Below are positions 1-8,819 of a stretch of 64,000 nt of DNA, piece after piece. Under the pieces are notes generated by a model that was not told the DNA's origin, did no database searches, and saw only the letters and a program-made list of their open reading frames with translations. The position numbers and the translations under genes were made by a program. The stretch spans positions 310,001 through 374,000 of the forward strand of contig NZ_JAGPXB010000001.1 in the NCBI RefSeq assembly GCF_018069925.1. The letters are read 5' to 3'. Position 1 is the stretch's first letter, and each line of letters begins with the position of its first letter. This DNA is from Flavobacterium erciyesense. Lineage in GTDB: Bacteria; Bacteroidota; Bacteroidia; Flavobacteriales; Flavobacteriaceae.

Positions 1-695
1 TGACAATATTTTATATAATCTTTTACTCCTTGCGGAAAATGAATGTAGTTACCCTCATTGATTGAATAAATAGATCCATCTTTAGAAAACTGCATGTTAG
101 GGTGCGACAAATAGAAAGTACCAATGGCAGGGTTTAAAGTAAAGCCATTAACGCCGTGTCCGGTAGTATAAACAAGCATAGTTGATGTACCATAAATTAC
201 ATATCCTGCTGCTACCTGATTTATTCCTGGCTGTAAAAAATCTTCGATTGTTACTGGAGTTCCAATAGGAGTTACACGACGGTACACTGAAAAAATAGTT
301 CCAACCGAAACATTCACATCGATATTAGAAGAGCCATCAAGTGGATCCATCAAAACCACATATTTGTTATTGTGGCTGTTATCGCTACCTTCTACAGTGA
401 TAAAATCATCGTTTTCTTCAGAGGCTATACCGCATACAATTTCACGGTTAATCAGCGTTTGAATAAAAACCTCATTGGCATAAACATCGAGTTTTTGCTG
501 GTCTTCTCCTTGTATATTTTGCTCACCTGCAGCACCTACAATGTCAACCAATCCAGCTTTGTTAACTTTGTAATTGACAACTTTTGCTGCCAATCGAATT
601 GAGTTGATAATTCGGGACAATTCTCCTGACGAATACTGAAAAGCATTTTGATTTTCAATAATAAATTCTCCTAGTGTTTTGTTGCGTTCTTCCAT
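1..695 (-). CDS. fbp: Fructose-1,6-bisphosphatase class I (partial, C-terminus off window)
   Basis: Reading the minus strand from the ATG at 695 gives an open frame to the window edge, starting [12 protein letters not shown]. It hydrolyses fructose-1,6-bisphosphate to fructose-6-phosphate in gluconeogenesis in the cytoplasm. The class I metal/substrate signature [13 protein letters not shown] is visible, preceded by an EEND acidic motif that binds Mg2+. About 231 residues are present, against roughly 330 for the family, so the C-terminal third lies beyond position 1. It is divergent from the acetyltransferase gene at 937. The first gene here is probably core chromosome and not part of the mobile element. 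Identification is firm; start codon choice is natural because it is the first ATG of the frame. Confidence 0.95.
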   Translation of the reverse strand, partial: MEERNKTLGEFIIENQNAFQYSSGELSRIINSIRLAAKVVNYKVNKAGLVDIVGAAGEQNIQGEDQQKLDVYANEVFIQTLINREIVCGIASEENDDFITVEGSDNSHNNKYVVLMDPLDGSSNIDVNVSVGTIFSVYRRVTPIGTPVTIEDFLQPGINQVAAGYVIYGTSTMLVYTTGHGVNGFTLNPAIGTFYLSHPNMQFSKDGSIYSINEGNYIHFPQGVKDYIKYC

Positions 696-785
696 TACGA
701 AATCGTTGTAGTTATTTTGAAGTCACAAATATCGTTTTTTTTGTGAAAATGAATTGAATAATACGCACTTAGTTTAGCTCTATTG

Positions 786-793
786 TATATTTG
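786..793 (+). promoter_or_regulatory. Flavobacterial -7 box (TATATTTG)
   Basis: TATATTTG matches the Bacteroidetes primary sigma consensus TAnnTTTG exactly. It lies about 144 bases before the ATG of the acetyltransferase gene at 937, leaving a long leader. A clear -33 TTG element at the usual spacing is not evident. Inference from motif only. Confidence 0.4.
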
Positions 794-936
794 CTGTAAA
801 AAGTTCAATTTTGAGTACTCAGAAGCAGCATTTTTTGCGATAATCGAAGTTTATAATTAACTTTATTTCGAACTTGTTCGTGCAAACAAACACTCTAACA
901 AGTAATCTTACAAACCAAAACCAAACTAAAGCAATC

Positions 937-1425
937 ATGATCATACGACAAGGAACAGCAGCAGACATGGAGGCCGTTTTAGGACTCATCAAAGAATTGG
1001 CTATTTTTGAAAAAGAACCCGATGCAGTAAAAATTACTGTTGACGATTTAGTACGAGATGGTTTTGGAGCCAATCCGCTTTTTCATGTTTTTGTAGCCGA
1101 AATTACAAACACTACCCATGAAAAAGAAATCGTAGGTATTGCGCTCTGGTACTATCGTTTTTCAACTTGGAAAGGTAAAACCATTCACCTTGAAGATTTG
1201 GTAGTTAAAGAAAGTATGCGCGGCACCGGATTAGGTTCAGCATTGTACGCAGCCATTTTACAACAAGGAAAAAAAGATCAAGTACGACGAGTAGAATGGA
1301 ATGTATTAGATTGGAATACACCTGCCATTGACTTTTATGAAAAATCAGGTGCTAAAGTATTACGCGATTGGCATGTGGTACAAATGGATGAGCAAGGAAT
1401 TGCAACTTTTTGTGAAAATAGATAA
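937..1425 (+). CDS. GNAT-family N-acetyltransferase
   Basis: A 162-residue protein starting MIIRQGTAADMEAV; an upstream in-frame ATG at 874 exists but adds a 21-residue stretch rich in Asn/Thr with no family resemblance, so 937 is preferred. The acetyl-CoA binding signature RGTGLGSALY is at about residues 92-101 and is preceded by a LEDLVV strand, as in diamine N-acetyltransferase (SSAT)-like GNATs. It likely transfers acetyl from acetyl-CoA to a small amine; the substrate is not evident. It lies just upstream of aspartate kinase on the same strand, 57 bases apart, so co-transcription is plausible. Confidence 0.85.
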   Translation: MIIRQGTAADMEAVLGLIKELAIFEKEPDAVKITVDDLVRDGFGANPLFHVFVAEITNTTHEKEIVGIALWYYRFSTWKGKTIHLEDLVVKESMRGTGLGSALYAAILQQGKKDQVRRVEWNVLDWNTPAIDFYEKSGAKVLRDWHVVQMDEQGIATFCENR

Positions 1426-1482
1426 AATAACAATTGCTATTTAGTTGTTACCACGCAACTAGATGCACAATACGATAATAAA

Positions 1483-2739
1483 ATGAGAGTATTTAAATTT
1501 GGAGGTGCCTCTGTAAAAGACGCTGCAGGAATCAAAAACGTGCAGCATGTGTTACAAACCGTAGGTTATGAAGATGTGTTGCTAGTAGTATCAGCAATGG
1601 GAAAAACAACCAATGCGTTAGAATTGGTAATCAAACATTATTTTGATAAATCGGCTGAACTTAATGCTGCAGTGCAAGAAGTAAAAAAGTACCACAACCA
1701 AATTCTTTTAGATTTATTCGAAGATGAAAACAATGCAGTATTTACAGCCGTAAATGAGCAGTTTGCTGATTTAGAATATTTTTTAGCACACAACAAATCT
1801 CCCAATTATAATTTTGTGTACGATCAAGTGGTAAGTTATGGCGAATTAATTTCAACTACAATCTTAAGCCACTACATGAACTTTATGGGCATGGCTACAC
1901 AATGGCTAGATGTACGTAATTTTGTAAAAACAGATGCTAATTACAGAGATGCTGAAGTGGATTGGGAATTAACGCAAGCCAACATTTCTAAAAATGTAAA
2001 ACGCAAAACCCTTAACATAACGCAAGGATTTTTGGGGTCTGATCCAAACAATTTCACTACTACTCTAGGCCGTGAGGGATCTGATTATACCGCGGCTATT
2101 TTTGCTTATTGCTTAAATGCTGAAAGTGTAACCATTTGGAAAGACGTTCCGGGAGTTATGAACGCCGATCCGCGTTATTTTGAAAATGCAAGTTTGTTAA
2201 ATCAAATTTCCTACCGTGAAGCCATCGAGTTAGCGTTTTATGGTGCTACAGTGATTCACCCAAAAACGTTACAACCTTTACAAAAAAAGGAAATTCCTTT
2301 GTATGTAAAATCATTTATCAATCCATTATTACAGGGTACGAGTGTTTCAAAAGGTGTCGATTTAGAGCCTTACCTTCCATGTTTTATCGTGAAAAGAAAC
2401 CAATTGTTGATTTCGCTTTCATCAATTGATTTCTCATTTATCATGGAGGAGAATATCAGCGAAATTTTTGCCCTTTTCCATCAGTTTAAAATTAAAGTGA
2501 ATTTGATTCAAAATTCAGCAATCAGTTTTTCTGTTTGTGTAGAAGATAAGTTTGACAACTTCAATGCTTTGAATGCCATTTTATCTAAAAAATTCAAAGT
2601 CGATTTTGAAGAAAACGTAACTTTGTATACCATCAGACATTTTAATGACAGCGCTGCGCAGACTGTGGAGGCAAACAAAACCGTTTTATTAAAACAAGTG
2701 AGCCGCGAAACCATGCAAGTAGTCACTAAAGAAGTTTAA
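1483..2739 (+). CDS. lysC: Aspartate kinase
   Basis: A 418-residue monofunctional aspartokinase, catalysing ATP-dependent phosphorylation of aspartate, the first step toward lysine, threonine and methionine. The N-terminal KFGGASV motif replaces the usual KFGGTSV. GREGSDYTAA (about residues 196-205) and WKDVPGVMNADPR (about 219-231) are the classical nucleotide- and aspartate-binding motifs. The C-terminal ~120 residues are the expected place for regulatory ACT-type domains but are divergent. The length is slightly short of the 440-460 typical of bacterial enzymes, which fits the flavobacterial form. It follows the GNAT gene with a short gap and appears to be core chromosome. Confidence 0.92.
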   Translation: MRVFKFGGASVKDAAGIKNVQHVLQTVGYEDVLLVVSAMGKTTNALELVIKHYFDKSAELNAAVQEVKKYHNQILLDLFEDENNAVFTAVNEQFADLEYFLAHNKSPNYNFVYDQVVSYGELISTTILSHYMNFMGMATQWLDVRNFVKTDANYRDAEVDWELTQANISKNVKRKTLNITQGFLGSDPNNFTTTLGREGSDYTAAIFAYCLNAESVTIWKDVPGVMNADPRYFENASLLNQISYREAIELAFYGATVIHPKTLQPLQKKEIPLYVKSFINPLLQGTSVSKGVDLEPYLPCFIVKRNQLLISLSSIDFSFIMEENISEIFALFHQFKIKVNLIQNSAISFSVCVEDKFDNFNALNAILSKKFKVDFEENVTLYTIRHFNDSAAQTVEANKTVLLKQVSRETMQVVTKEV

Positions 2740-2859
2740 AAACACCAATCATTCATACCAATGGGAATCAAATACTACAATTTTGATTCCCATTTTTTTT
2801 ATTTTTCAAACAGTAAAATAACGCACTTCAACAAGGTTTAATTATCAATTATTATATAC

Positions 2860-2867
2860 TACTTTTG
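2860..2867 (+). promoter_or_regulatory. Flavobacterial -7 box (TACTTTTG)
   Basis: TACTTTTG fits TAnnTTTG. With transcription starting a few bases downstream, the ATG at 2873 would have almost no leader, which supports the ATG at 2891 as the real start of the following gene. Confidence 0.4.
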
Positions 2868-2890
2868 ATACTTTGGAGTTATCCTTATTT

Positions 2891-5800
2891 ATGTGGAAAA
2901 AAATATTTTTTTGGATTATTCTATGCTATTGTTCTGGACTTCTGGCTCAGGAAAAAAGCACGCTCTACCAAACCAAAAAAATAGCTCCTACAAAAGACAC
3001 CATTCGGCTTGAAAAAACCAGTATCAACTCCAGTTTTTTTAAAGTTTTAGATTCAAAAGGAAAAGCAATTGACAGTACTTTGTACCGTATTAATTTCTCA
3101 AAAAGCACATTGTTACTGCTTTCTGATGTTAATAATCTATCAGACTCTATCACGGTTGAGTACTTACAATATCCGGATTTTTTGACTAAAACATACACCA
3201 TTTACGATCCCGGAAAAGTGGTGTCAAATGCAGCTGGACAAGCTACCTTATACAGTATAGCAGAGCCAAATCTTAAAAAAAACATTCCTTTTGACGGGCT
3301 GAGTACTTCTGGAAGTATAACACGAGGCGTCACGATTGGGAACAACCAAAATGCTGTTTTAAACTCGAATCTCGACCTACAAATCACCGGAAAATTATCC
3401 GATAAGGTAAGTATTAGAGCCTCACTACAGGACAGCAATATACCACTGCAAGATGGCGGTTACTCGCAACAACTCGACCAATTTGACACCGTATTTATGG
3501 AACTCTTTGGAAATAATTGGAGTGTTCGAGCGGGAGATTTATTTTTAGATAATAAAGCTTCACAGTTTTTAACCTTTAATAAAAAAGTACAAGGAATAGC
3601 TACGACCTTTAATTGGGAGCGAAAAAACAATAAGAGCAATGTATTTGCAGCAGCAGCACTTGTACGAGGACAATACGCCAAAAGTGACATCATAGGTCAG
3701 GAAGGAAACCAAGGTCCTTATAAATTACGAGGCCAAAATGGCGAGTTGTACGTGCTTATTGTATCAGGATCGGAGCGCGTGTACGTAAACGGTAATTTGC
3801 TGGAACGTGGCGAAAACAAAGATTATACGATTGATTACAATGCTGGAGAAATCATCTTTACACCATTGTTTACAATAACCTCTGAAATGCGGATTGCGAT
3901 TGAATACCAATATACCGACCGGAATTACAGCCGATTTGTTACTTATGCTGGTGGAACACACGAATCTAAAAAGTGGCGATTTGGCGGGTATTTATACTCT
4001 GAAAACGATTTAAAAAACCAACCTGTTCAGCAAAACCTGTCGCAAGAACAAGTTCAAATTATTAAAAATGCAGGCGATGATACACGCCAAATGACCGCAC
4101 CATCGGCTTTTTTGGATAGCTACAGCGACAATAAAGTACTCTACAAACAAATTCTGGTAGACGGTGTACTTGTTTACGAATATACCACAGATAAAGAAGG
4201 CGATTTGTATAATGTGCGTTTTTCTTTAGTAGGTGCCAATGCAGGAAATTACATTTTATCCAATACCAATACGATCAGCAGAGTTTTTGCGTACGTGGCA
4301 CCAATTAATGGCATACCGCAAGGAAATTACGAACCAATCGTTCAATTAATTGCGCCTAATAAAGTTCAAGTTGCCAGTTTTGTGGGGCAATTTCATCCTA
4401 CTGAAAAAACGAATATTGATGTTGAAATTGGAGTAAGCAATAACGATCAAAATTTATTTTCAGCGCTAGATGACGCCAATAATAAAGGACTAGCAGCTAA
4501 AATAAAAAGTAAGCAACGCCTGTTTTCGAAAGGTTGGAACATGGATGCAGTTGTCAATTACCAATTTATTGAAAGTACCTTTAAAACCGTAGAGCGATTG
4601 AACAACATTGAATTCAATCGCGATTGGAATTTAGAACCTTTAACTACAGGCAATCAAAGTTTGTTGGTCACCGGATTACAGCTACAAAAAAAACAAAATC
4701 CGAAATCCACTAGTATAGGAAATGCAAACTATCAACTAGAAAAATTAGATTTTGCTGGAAATTTTACTGGAAATCGTCATGTAGTAAATGGATTTTTGCA
4801 ACATAAAAATTGGAATATTCGCCAACAAGGCAGTTACCTGCAAAGCGAGAGCAATATTTTAAGTTCATCTTTTTTACGTAACCAATCGCAAGTACGTTAT
4901 AGATTCAAAAAAAACTGGATTAGTACCTCGTTACGACTTGAAAACAATAGCGAACGCAACAAAAACACACAACAACTTTCTGTTTTAAGTCAAAAATTTA
5001 TTGAATACGGCGGACATATCGGTCGTGGAGACAGTACTAAAGTATTTTTTGAATTAGGATATTTAAAAAGAAAAAATGACAGTTTGCAAAACGGAATGGT
5101 ACAACGCGTCAATCAATCAAACACCTTTGTTTTAAAATCGAGATTAATCCAAACAAAAACTAGTGATTTAAGTGTAGTTGCTAATTACAGAACACTTGAT
5201 TTTGAAGCCAACAATCGAAAAAGAGAAAGCACTTTGAACTCTCGCCTCATCTACTCGGACCGATTTTTTAACTCGCTATTGTTGAGCAACACGGTGTACG
5301 AAACTACCTCCGGAAGCATTCCACAACAAGAATTTACCTATCTCGAAGTAGCCGTTGGTCAAGGTGTGTATACTTGGAACGATTATAACGGTAATGGGAT
5401 TCAAGAACTACAAGAGTTTGAGATAGCACCATTTATCGATCAAGCCAAATTTATACGTGTGTTTTTACCCAACCGAATATTTATCAAAACGCATCAAAAT
5501 AAATTTTCGCAAGCTCTAACTTTTAACCCTACGCAATGGCAAAACGAGAAAGGTTTTAAAAAATTTGCATCATATTTTTACAATCAAATTGCTTTTTTAT
5601 TGGATCGTAAAATAAAAAATAACGGCTCTAATTTTGAATGGAACCCGTTTAGTCCTATTTCTGATGAAGTGTTAGGCTTAACCTCGAGTTTAAGAAATAC
5701 GCTTTATTACAACCGCGGCAAGCAAAAACATTCTGTAACCTATACCTACTTACTTAACAAAACCAGAAGTTTGCTGTCAATTGGCTCTCAAGAGTCTGAA

Positions 5801-6322
5801 AACACCTCCCATCAACTGCAATACAACCACTTGTACCAAAAAAGTTGGCTTTTTGGTTTTTTTACCAAAACCATTCAAAACAAAGTTGACTCCGAAGATT
5901 TTATTGAGAAAAATTTCGCTGTTACGGGATATCAATTGGCTCCAAAAATCAGTTATTTATTTTCAAAAAGCACCAGTTGGGACCTGTTTTATGAGTATCA
6001 AAAAAAACAAAACCAAATAGGCAATGGTGAATTATTATCTCAAAATCGATTAGGAACTTCGTTCTCCTATGCCGGATCTAAAAAATTTACTTTTAATGGC
6101 GAATTATCATTGTACCAAAATAAATTTAACGGGAACGAATTTTCAGCCGTTGGTTTTCAAATGCTCGAGGGATTGCAAACAGGTCAAAACGTTACTTGGC
6201 GTGCTTTGCTACAAAAAAACATCACTTCATTCTTAGACATTAATTTGAATTATCAAGGTCGAAAAAGCGAGCGAAACGCGACTATTCATACCGGCAATGT
6301 ACAACTAAGAGCATACTTTTAA
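2891..6322 (+). CDS. Large exported protein, probable outer-membrane beta-barrel
   Basis: A 1143-residue protein from the ATG at 2891. The frame is open from 2873, but the ATG at 2891 begins directly with a good signal peptide, MWKKIFFWIILCYCSGLLAQ, with cleavage after LAQ. The rest is rich in Tyr, Asn, Gln and Ser with alternating polar/aromatic stretches ending in a C-terminal aromatic residue (LRAYF), typical of outer-membrane barrels. It includes a segment around residues 140-240 resembling repeated barrel strands (KLSDKVSIRASLQDSNIPL). It resembles large uncharacterised flavobacterial surface proteins; no enzymatic motif is seen. No function is assigned. It is followed after 74 bases by another exported protein gene. 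Confidence 0.75.
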   Translation: MWKKIFFWIILCYCSGLLAQEKSTLYQTKKIAPTKDTIRLEKTSINSSFFKVLDSKGKAIDSTLYRINFSKSTLLLLSDVNNLSDSITVEYLQYPDFLTKTYTIYDPGKVVSNAAGQATLYSIAEPNLKKNIPFDGLSTSGSITRGVTIGNNQNAVLNSNLDLQITGKLSDKVSIRASLQDSNIPLQDGGYSQQLDQFDTVFMELFGNNWSVRAGDLFLDNKASQFLTFNKKVQGIATTFNWERKNNKSNVFAAAALVRGQYAKSDIIGQEGNQGPYKLRGQNGELYVLIVSGSERVYVNGNLLERGENKDYTIDYNAGEIIFTPLFTITSEMRIAIEYQYTDRNYSRFVTYAGGTHESKKWRFGGYLYSENDLKNQPVQQNLSQEQVQIIKNAGDDTRQMTAPSAFLDSYSDNKVLYKQILVDGVLVYEYTTDKEGDLYNVRFSLVGANAGNYILSNTNTISRVFAYVAPINGIPQGNYEPIVQLIAPNKVQVASFVGQFHPTEKTNIDVEIGVSNNDQNLFSALDDANNKGLAAKIKSKQRLFSKGWNMDAVVNYQFIESTFKTVERLNNIEFNRDWNLEPLTTGNQSLLVTGLQLQKKQNPKSTSIGNANYQLEKLDFAGNFTGNRHVVNGFLQHKNWNIRQQGSYLQSESNILSSSFLRNQSQVRYRFKKNWISTSLRLENNSERNKNTQQLSVLSQKFIEYGGHIGRGDSTKVFFELGYLKRKNDSLQNGMVQRVNQSNTFVLKSRLIQTKTSDLSVVANYRTLDFEANNRKRESTLNSRLIYSDRFFNSLLLSNTVYETTSGSIPQQEFTYLEVAVGQGVYTWNDYNGNGIQELQEFEIAPFIDQAKFIRVFLPNRIFIKTHQNKFSQALTFNPTQWQNEKGFKKFASYFYNQIAFLLDRKIKNNGSNFEWNPFSPISDEVLGLTSSLRNTLYYNRGKQKHSVTYTYLLNKTRSLLSIGSQESENTSHQLQYNHLYQKSWLFGFFTKTIQNKVDSEDFIEKNFAVTGYQLAPKISYLFSKSTSWDLFYEYQKKQNQIGNGELLSQNRLGTSFSYAGSKKFTFNGELSLYQNKFNGNEFSAVGFQMLEGLQTGQNVTWRALLQKNITSFLDINLNYQGRKSERNATIHTGNVQLRAYF

Positions 6323-6396
6323 ATAAGTCTACAAGTAATCGATTGCTAATTACTTTTTTTTGTAATTTTAACAATACAAACATAAAACCTAGACCA

Positions 6397-7089
6397 ATGA
6401 AAAAATCCATTTTATTATTGTTTGCCTTGCTTTTATCAGTAGTAAGTCATGCACAAACAGCAACCGAAGCCAAAAAGACAAAAAAGGCTGCAACTGAAAA
6501 AACAGCAAAGGCAAAAGAAAAAGTAACGAAAGCCAAAGCTGAGGCCGCTGAAGAAAAAGCCGCTACTGCAAAAGAAAAGTCAAAATCTGCAAAAGAGAAA
6601 ACCACTGCAGCTAAAGAAAAGGCTACAAAAGCAAAAGCTGAGGCAGCCGAAGTAAAAGCGGAAAAATCTAGCGCTGCTAAAGAAAAAGCTACAGCTACAA
6701 AAGAGAAAGCAACAACTGCTAAAGAAAAAGCTACCAAAGCTAAAGCAGAAGTCGCTGAAGCAAAAGCAGAAAAAGCAAATGCCATTAAAGAAAAGGCAAC
6801 TGCCAAAAAAGAAAAAACTGATACTGCTAAAGAAAAAGCAACCGCTGCAAAAGAAAAAATGACCAAATCAAAAGCAGATGCAGTAGCTTCAAAATCAGAA
6901 ACTGTAAAAGAAAAAGCAACTACAACAAAAGCAAAAGCTACTAAAACAGTAAAAGAAACCAATGAAAAAGCGCCAAAAGTTGCCGATAAAGTAACTGGTG
7001 AATACAATGGCAAGAAAGTATACACAGGCCCAAGAGGTGGTAAGTACTATATTAATGCAAACGGAAACAAGACTTACATTCAAGATTAA
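6397..7089 (+). CDS. Exported Lys/Ala/Glu-rich repeat protein with C-terminal basic adaptor-like motif
   Basis: The ATG at 6397 gives a 230-residue protein with signal peptide MKKSILLLFALLLSVVSHAQ. The mature part is nearly 170 residues of degenerate heptad-like repeats of the form AKEKATKAKAEAAE, predicted to be an extended charged helix or coiled coil. The last 30 residues leave the repeat and read VYTGPRGGKYYINANGNKTY, which resembles the short PBCV-specific basic adaptor domain seen at the ends of many bacterial proteins (recognised from memory, not verified). A cell-envelope or nucleic-acid/polyanion-binding role is possible but not shown. An upstream ATG at 6343 would hide the signal peptide and is rejected. 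A strong terminator follows. Confidence 0.7.
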   Translation: MKKSILLLFALLLSVVSHAQTATEAKKTKKAATEKTAKAKEKVTKAKAEAAEEKAATAKEKSKSAKEKTTAAKEKATKAKAEAAEVKAEKSSAAKEKATATKEKATTAKEKATKAKAEVAEAKAEKANAIKEKATAKKEKTDTAKEKATAAKEKMTKSKADAVASKSETVKEKATTTKAKATKTVKETNEKAPKVADKVTGEYNGKKVYTGPRGGKYYINANGNKTYIQD

Positions 7090-7112
7090 ATTATACAATA
7101 TAGTAATAAAAC

Positions 7113-7148
7113 GAAGGCTATCTTAAAACTGATAGCCTTCCTTTTTTT
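7113..7148 (+). terminator. Rho-independent terminator
   Basis: A perfect 10-bp stem (GAAGGCTATC / GATAGCCTTC, 7113-7122 and 7131-7140) with an 8-base loop is followed by a T-run. It closes the exported-protein gene and marks roughly where chromosomal gene order stops. Confidence 0.9.
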
Positions 7149-7412
7149 ATCTTAAAAAGATTAGTAAAAAGCAAAAATAAGCAAAACGGTTAAAACCGTT
7201 GCTATGCAGGGTTTTATAAAACAGTAGTCTTAGTTTGGAACTCGGTGTCTGATAGGTTTTGGTCATGAAAATACAAAGTTAGGTTACTAATTCATTACCG
7301 ATTTATAAAGCAACCTTTCGGCATAACTGATTATATTTCAGTGTTTTGCTCTATTTTTTATATTCCCTTGTAACTCAATGTAATTTAATTTTAAACATTA
7401 AACATTTGAGTT
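7149..7412. other. Non-coding left end of the ICE (candidate attL zone)
   Basis: 264 bases without an ORF between the chromosomal terminator and the integrase gene. It holds a perfect inverted repeat AACGGTT-AA-AACCGTT (7185-7200), followed by GCTATGCAGGG. Tyrosine integrases of Bacteroidetes ICEs normally lie next to one attachment site, so the chromosome/ICE junction should be here. The exact att core cannot be fixed because the other end of the element is outside the window. Confidence 0.45.
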
Positions 7413-8663
7413 ATGGAACAGACAAAAAAATCCACGTTCAAGCTACTTTTCTACTTAAAAAAGAACGAGCCGAAAAAGAATGGTAATGCTCCTATTATGG
7501 CACGCATTACCATTGATGGGACCCCTAAGACTTTGGGAACTAAGTTAGAAATCAACCTGAATAATTGGGATTTAAAGTACGGAAGAGTTGAAGGCAAGAG
7601 TGCAAAAGCACTAGGTATTAATCAAAAATTGGATAATATACGGGCACGTATCGATACCCTTTATGAAGATATGCTGAAACACGAGGGTTTTGTAACGGCA
7701 CAAAAGCTGAAGCTTGCATTTCTCGGTGTTGGTGTTATGGAAGATTCCTTGCTGAAAGTATTTAAAAAGAACAATGACGATTTTGGGAAAATGGTAGTAC
7801 AAGGAGAACGCTCCGAAAGTACCTACTACAAGTACAAAATTGTCTATAACCACGTTGCTGAATTTATCAAAAGCAGGTATCATCGTGATGACATGGCGTT
7901 CAGGGAATTGACGTGTGATTTTATCAGAGAGTTTGATTTCTTCCTTAGAATAGACAAAAAGTGCACACACAATACTGTTTGGGTATATACTATGCCACTC
8001 TATCGTGTTGCGGAAATAGCTGTCAAAAACGGTCTTATCAGGAAAAATCCTTTTGAAGATTATGAAATATCGATGAAGGAAAATGACCGTAGCTATTTAC
8101 TTAAGGAAAACGTTGAATCCCTGTTATTACACAATCCTTCAAAACAAAATTATGAAATTGTAAAGGATCTTTTTGTATTCAGCTGTTTTACAGGACTATC
8201 TTATATAGATATTAAACAACTTAAAAGTACTAACATACAATCCTTTTTTGATGGTCACGATTGGATTATAAGCCGAAGACAAAAATCTGATGTTGCTTCT
8301 AATATAAGGCTTATGGAAATACCCAAACGAATTATTGAAAAATATAAAGGTACCACCCGAAATGATTCTATTTTTCCTGTTCCTACAAACAAAATTTGTA
8401 ACAGCTATATAGACAAACTAATTCAAGAATTAGATATTGTTACAGAACAAAAAGTAACCTTTCACACAGCAAGGCACACATTTGGAACAATGTTTTTAAC
8501 AGAGGGTGTACCACTAGAAAGCCTCAGCAAAATGATGGGACATAAAAATATTTCTACCACTCAAATCTATGCCAAGATTACCAGTCAGAAAATCAGCAAG
8601 GATATGGATTTGGTTTCTGATAAATTTAGGTCTATGGAAAATGCTTTTATGGAATCTATATGA
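7413..8663 (+). CDS. int: Tyrosine site-specific integrase of Bacteroidetes ICE type
   Basis: 416 residues, the usual length for Bacteroidetes conjugative-transposon integrases. An Arm-type DNA-binding N-terminus (KSTFKLLFYLKKNEPKKNG) precedes a phage SAM-like core-binding domain (about residues 110-205) and a catalytic domain. The catalytic box HTARHTFGTMF (about 351-361), a second GHKN segment and the nucleophile region ISTTQIYAKI (Tyr about residue 389) are intact. The enzyme should integrate and excise the element through a covalent 3'-phosphotyrosine. It faces into the element with the putative left end immediately upstream. The two HTH excisionase-like proteins at 18.9-19.5 kb are plausible directionality factors. 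Confidence 0.93.
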   Translation: MEQTKKSTFKLLFYLKKNEPKKNGNAPIMARITIDGTPKTLGTKLEINLNNWDLKYGRVEGKSAKALGINQKLDNIRARIDTLYEDMLKHEGFVTAQKLKLAFLGVGVMEDSLLKVFKKNNDDFGKMVVQGERSESTYYKYKIVYNHVAEFIKSRYHRDDMAFRELTCDFIREFDFFLRIDKKCTHNTVWVYTMPLYRVAEIAVKNGLIRKNPFEDYEISMKENDRSYLLKENVESLLLHNPSKQNYEIVKDLFVFSCFTGLSYIDIKQLKSTNIQSFFDGHDWIISRRQKSDVASNIRLMEIPKRIIEKYKGTTRNDSIFPVPTNKICNSYIDKLIQELDIVTEQKVTFHTARHTFGTMFLTEGVPLESLSKMMGHKNISTTQIYAKITSQKISKDMDLVSDKFRSMENAFMESI

Positions 8664-8819
8664 GATATTATCTCAAGAAGCAGGATCATAGAATCCTGCT
8701 TCTTATTTACATTCATTCCTCCAATTTTGAACGCACTATTTTCTATATTTACAGTTGGGGATGATAAAAAGAATCTCCCAAGAATTCAGCAAAATTTCTA
8801 TTAATATAAAATTTATCCT

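Noticed and set aside
1..695. fbp as part of the RuMP gene set
   Set aside because: It is on the other side of the ICE, 54 kb away and divergent, in a chromosomal neighbourhood; its nearness in the window is coincidental.
6447..7025. 192-residue open frame on the minus strand, Phe/Ala/Ser-rich
   Set aside because: It is the antisense of the Lys/Ala/Glu repeat gene; low-complexity coding repeats create the frame and it has no start context or family resemblance.
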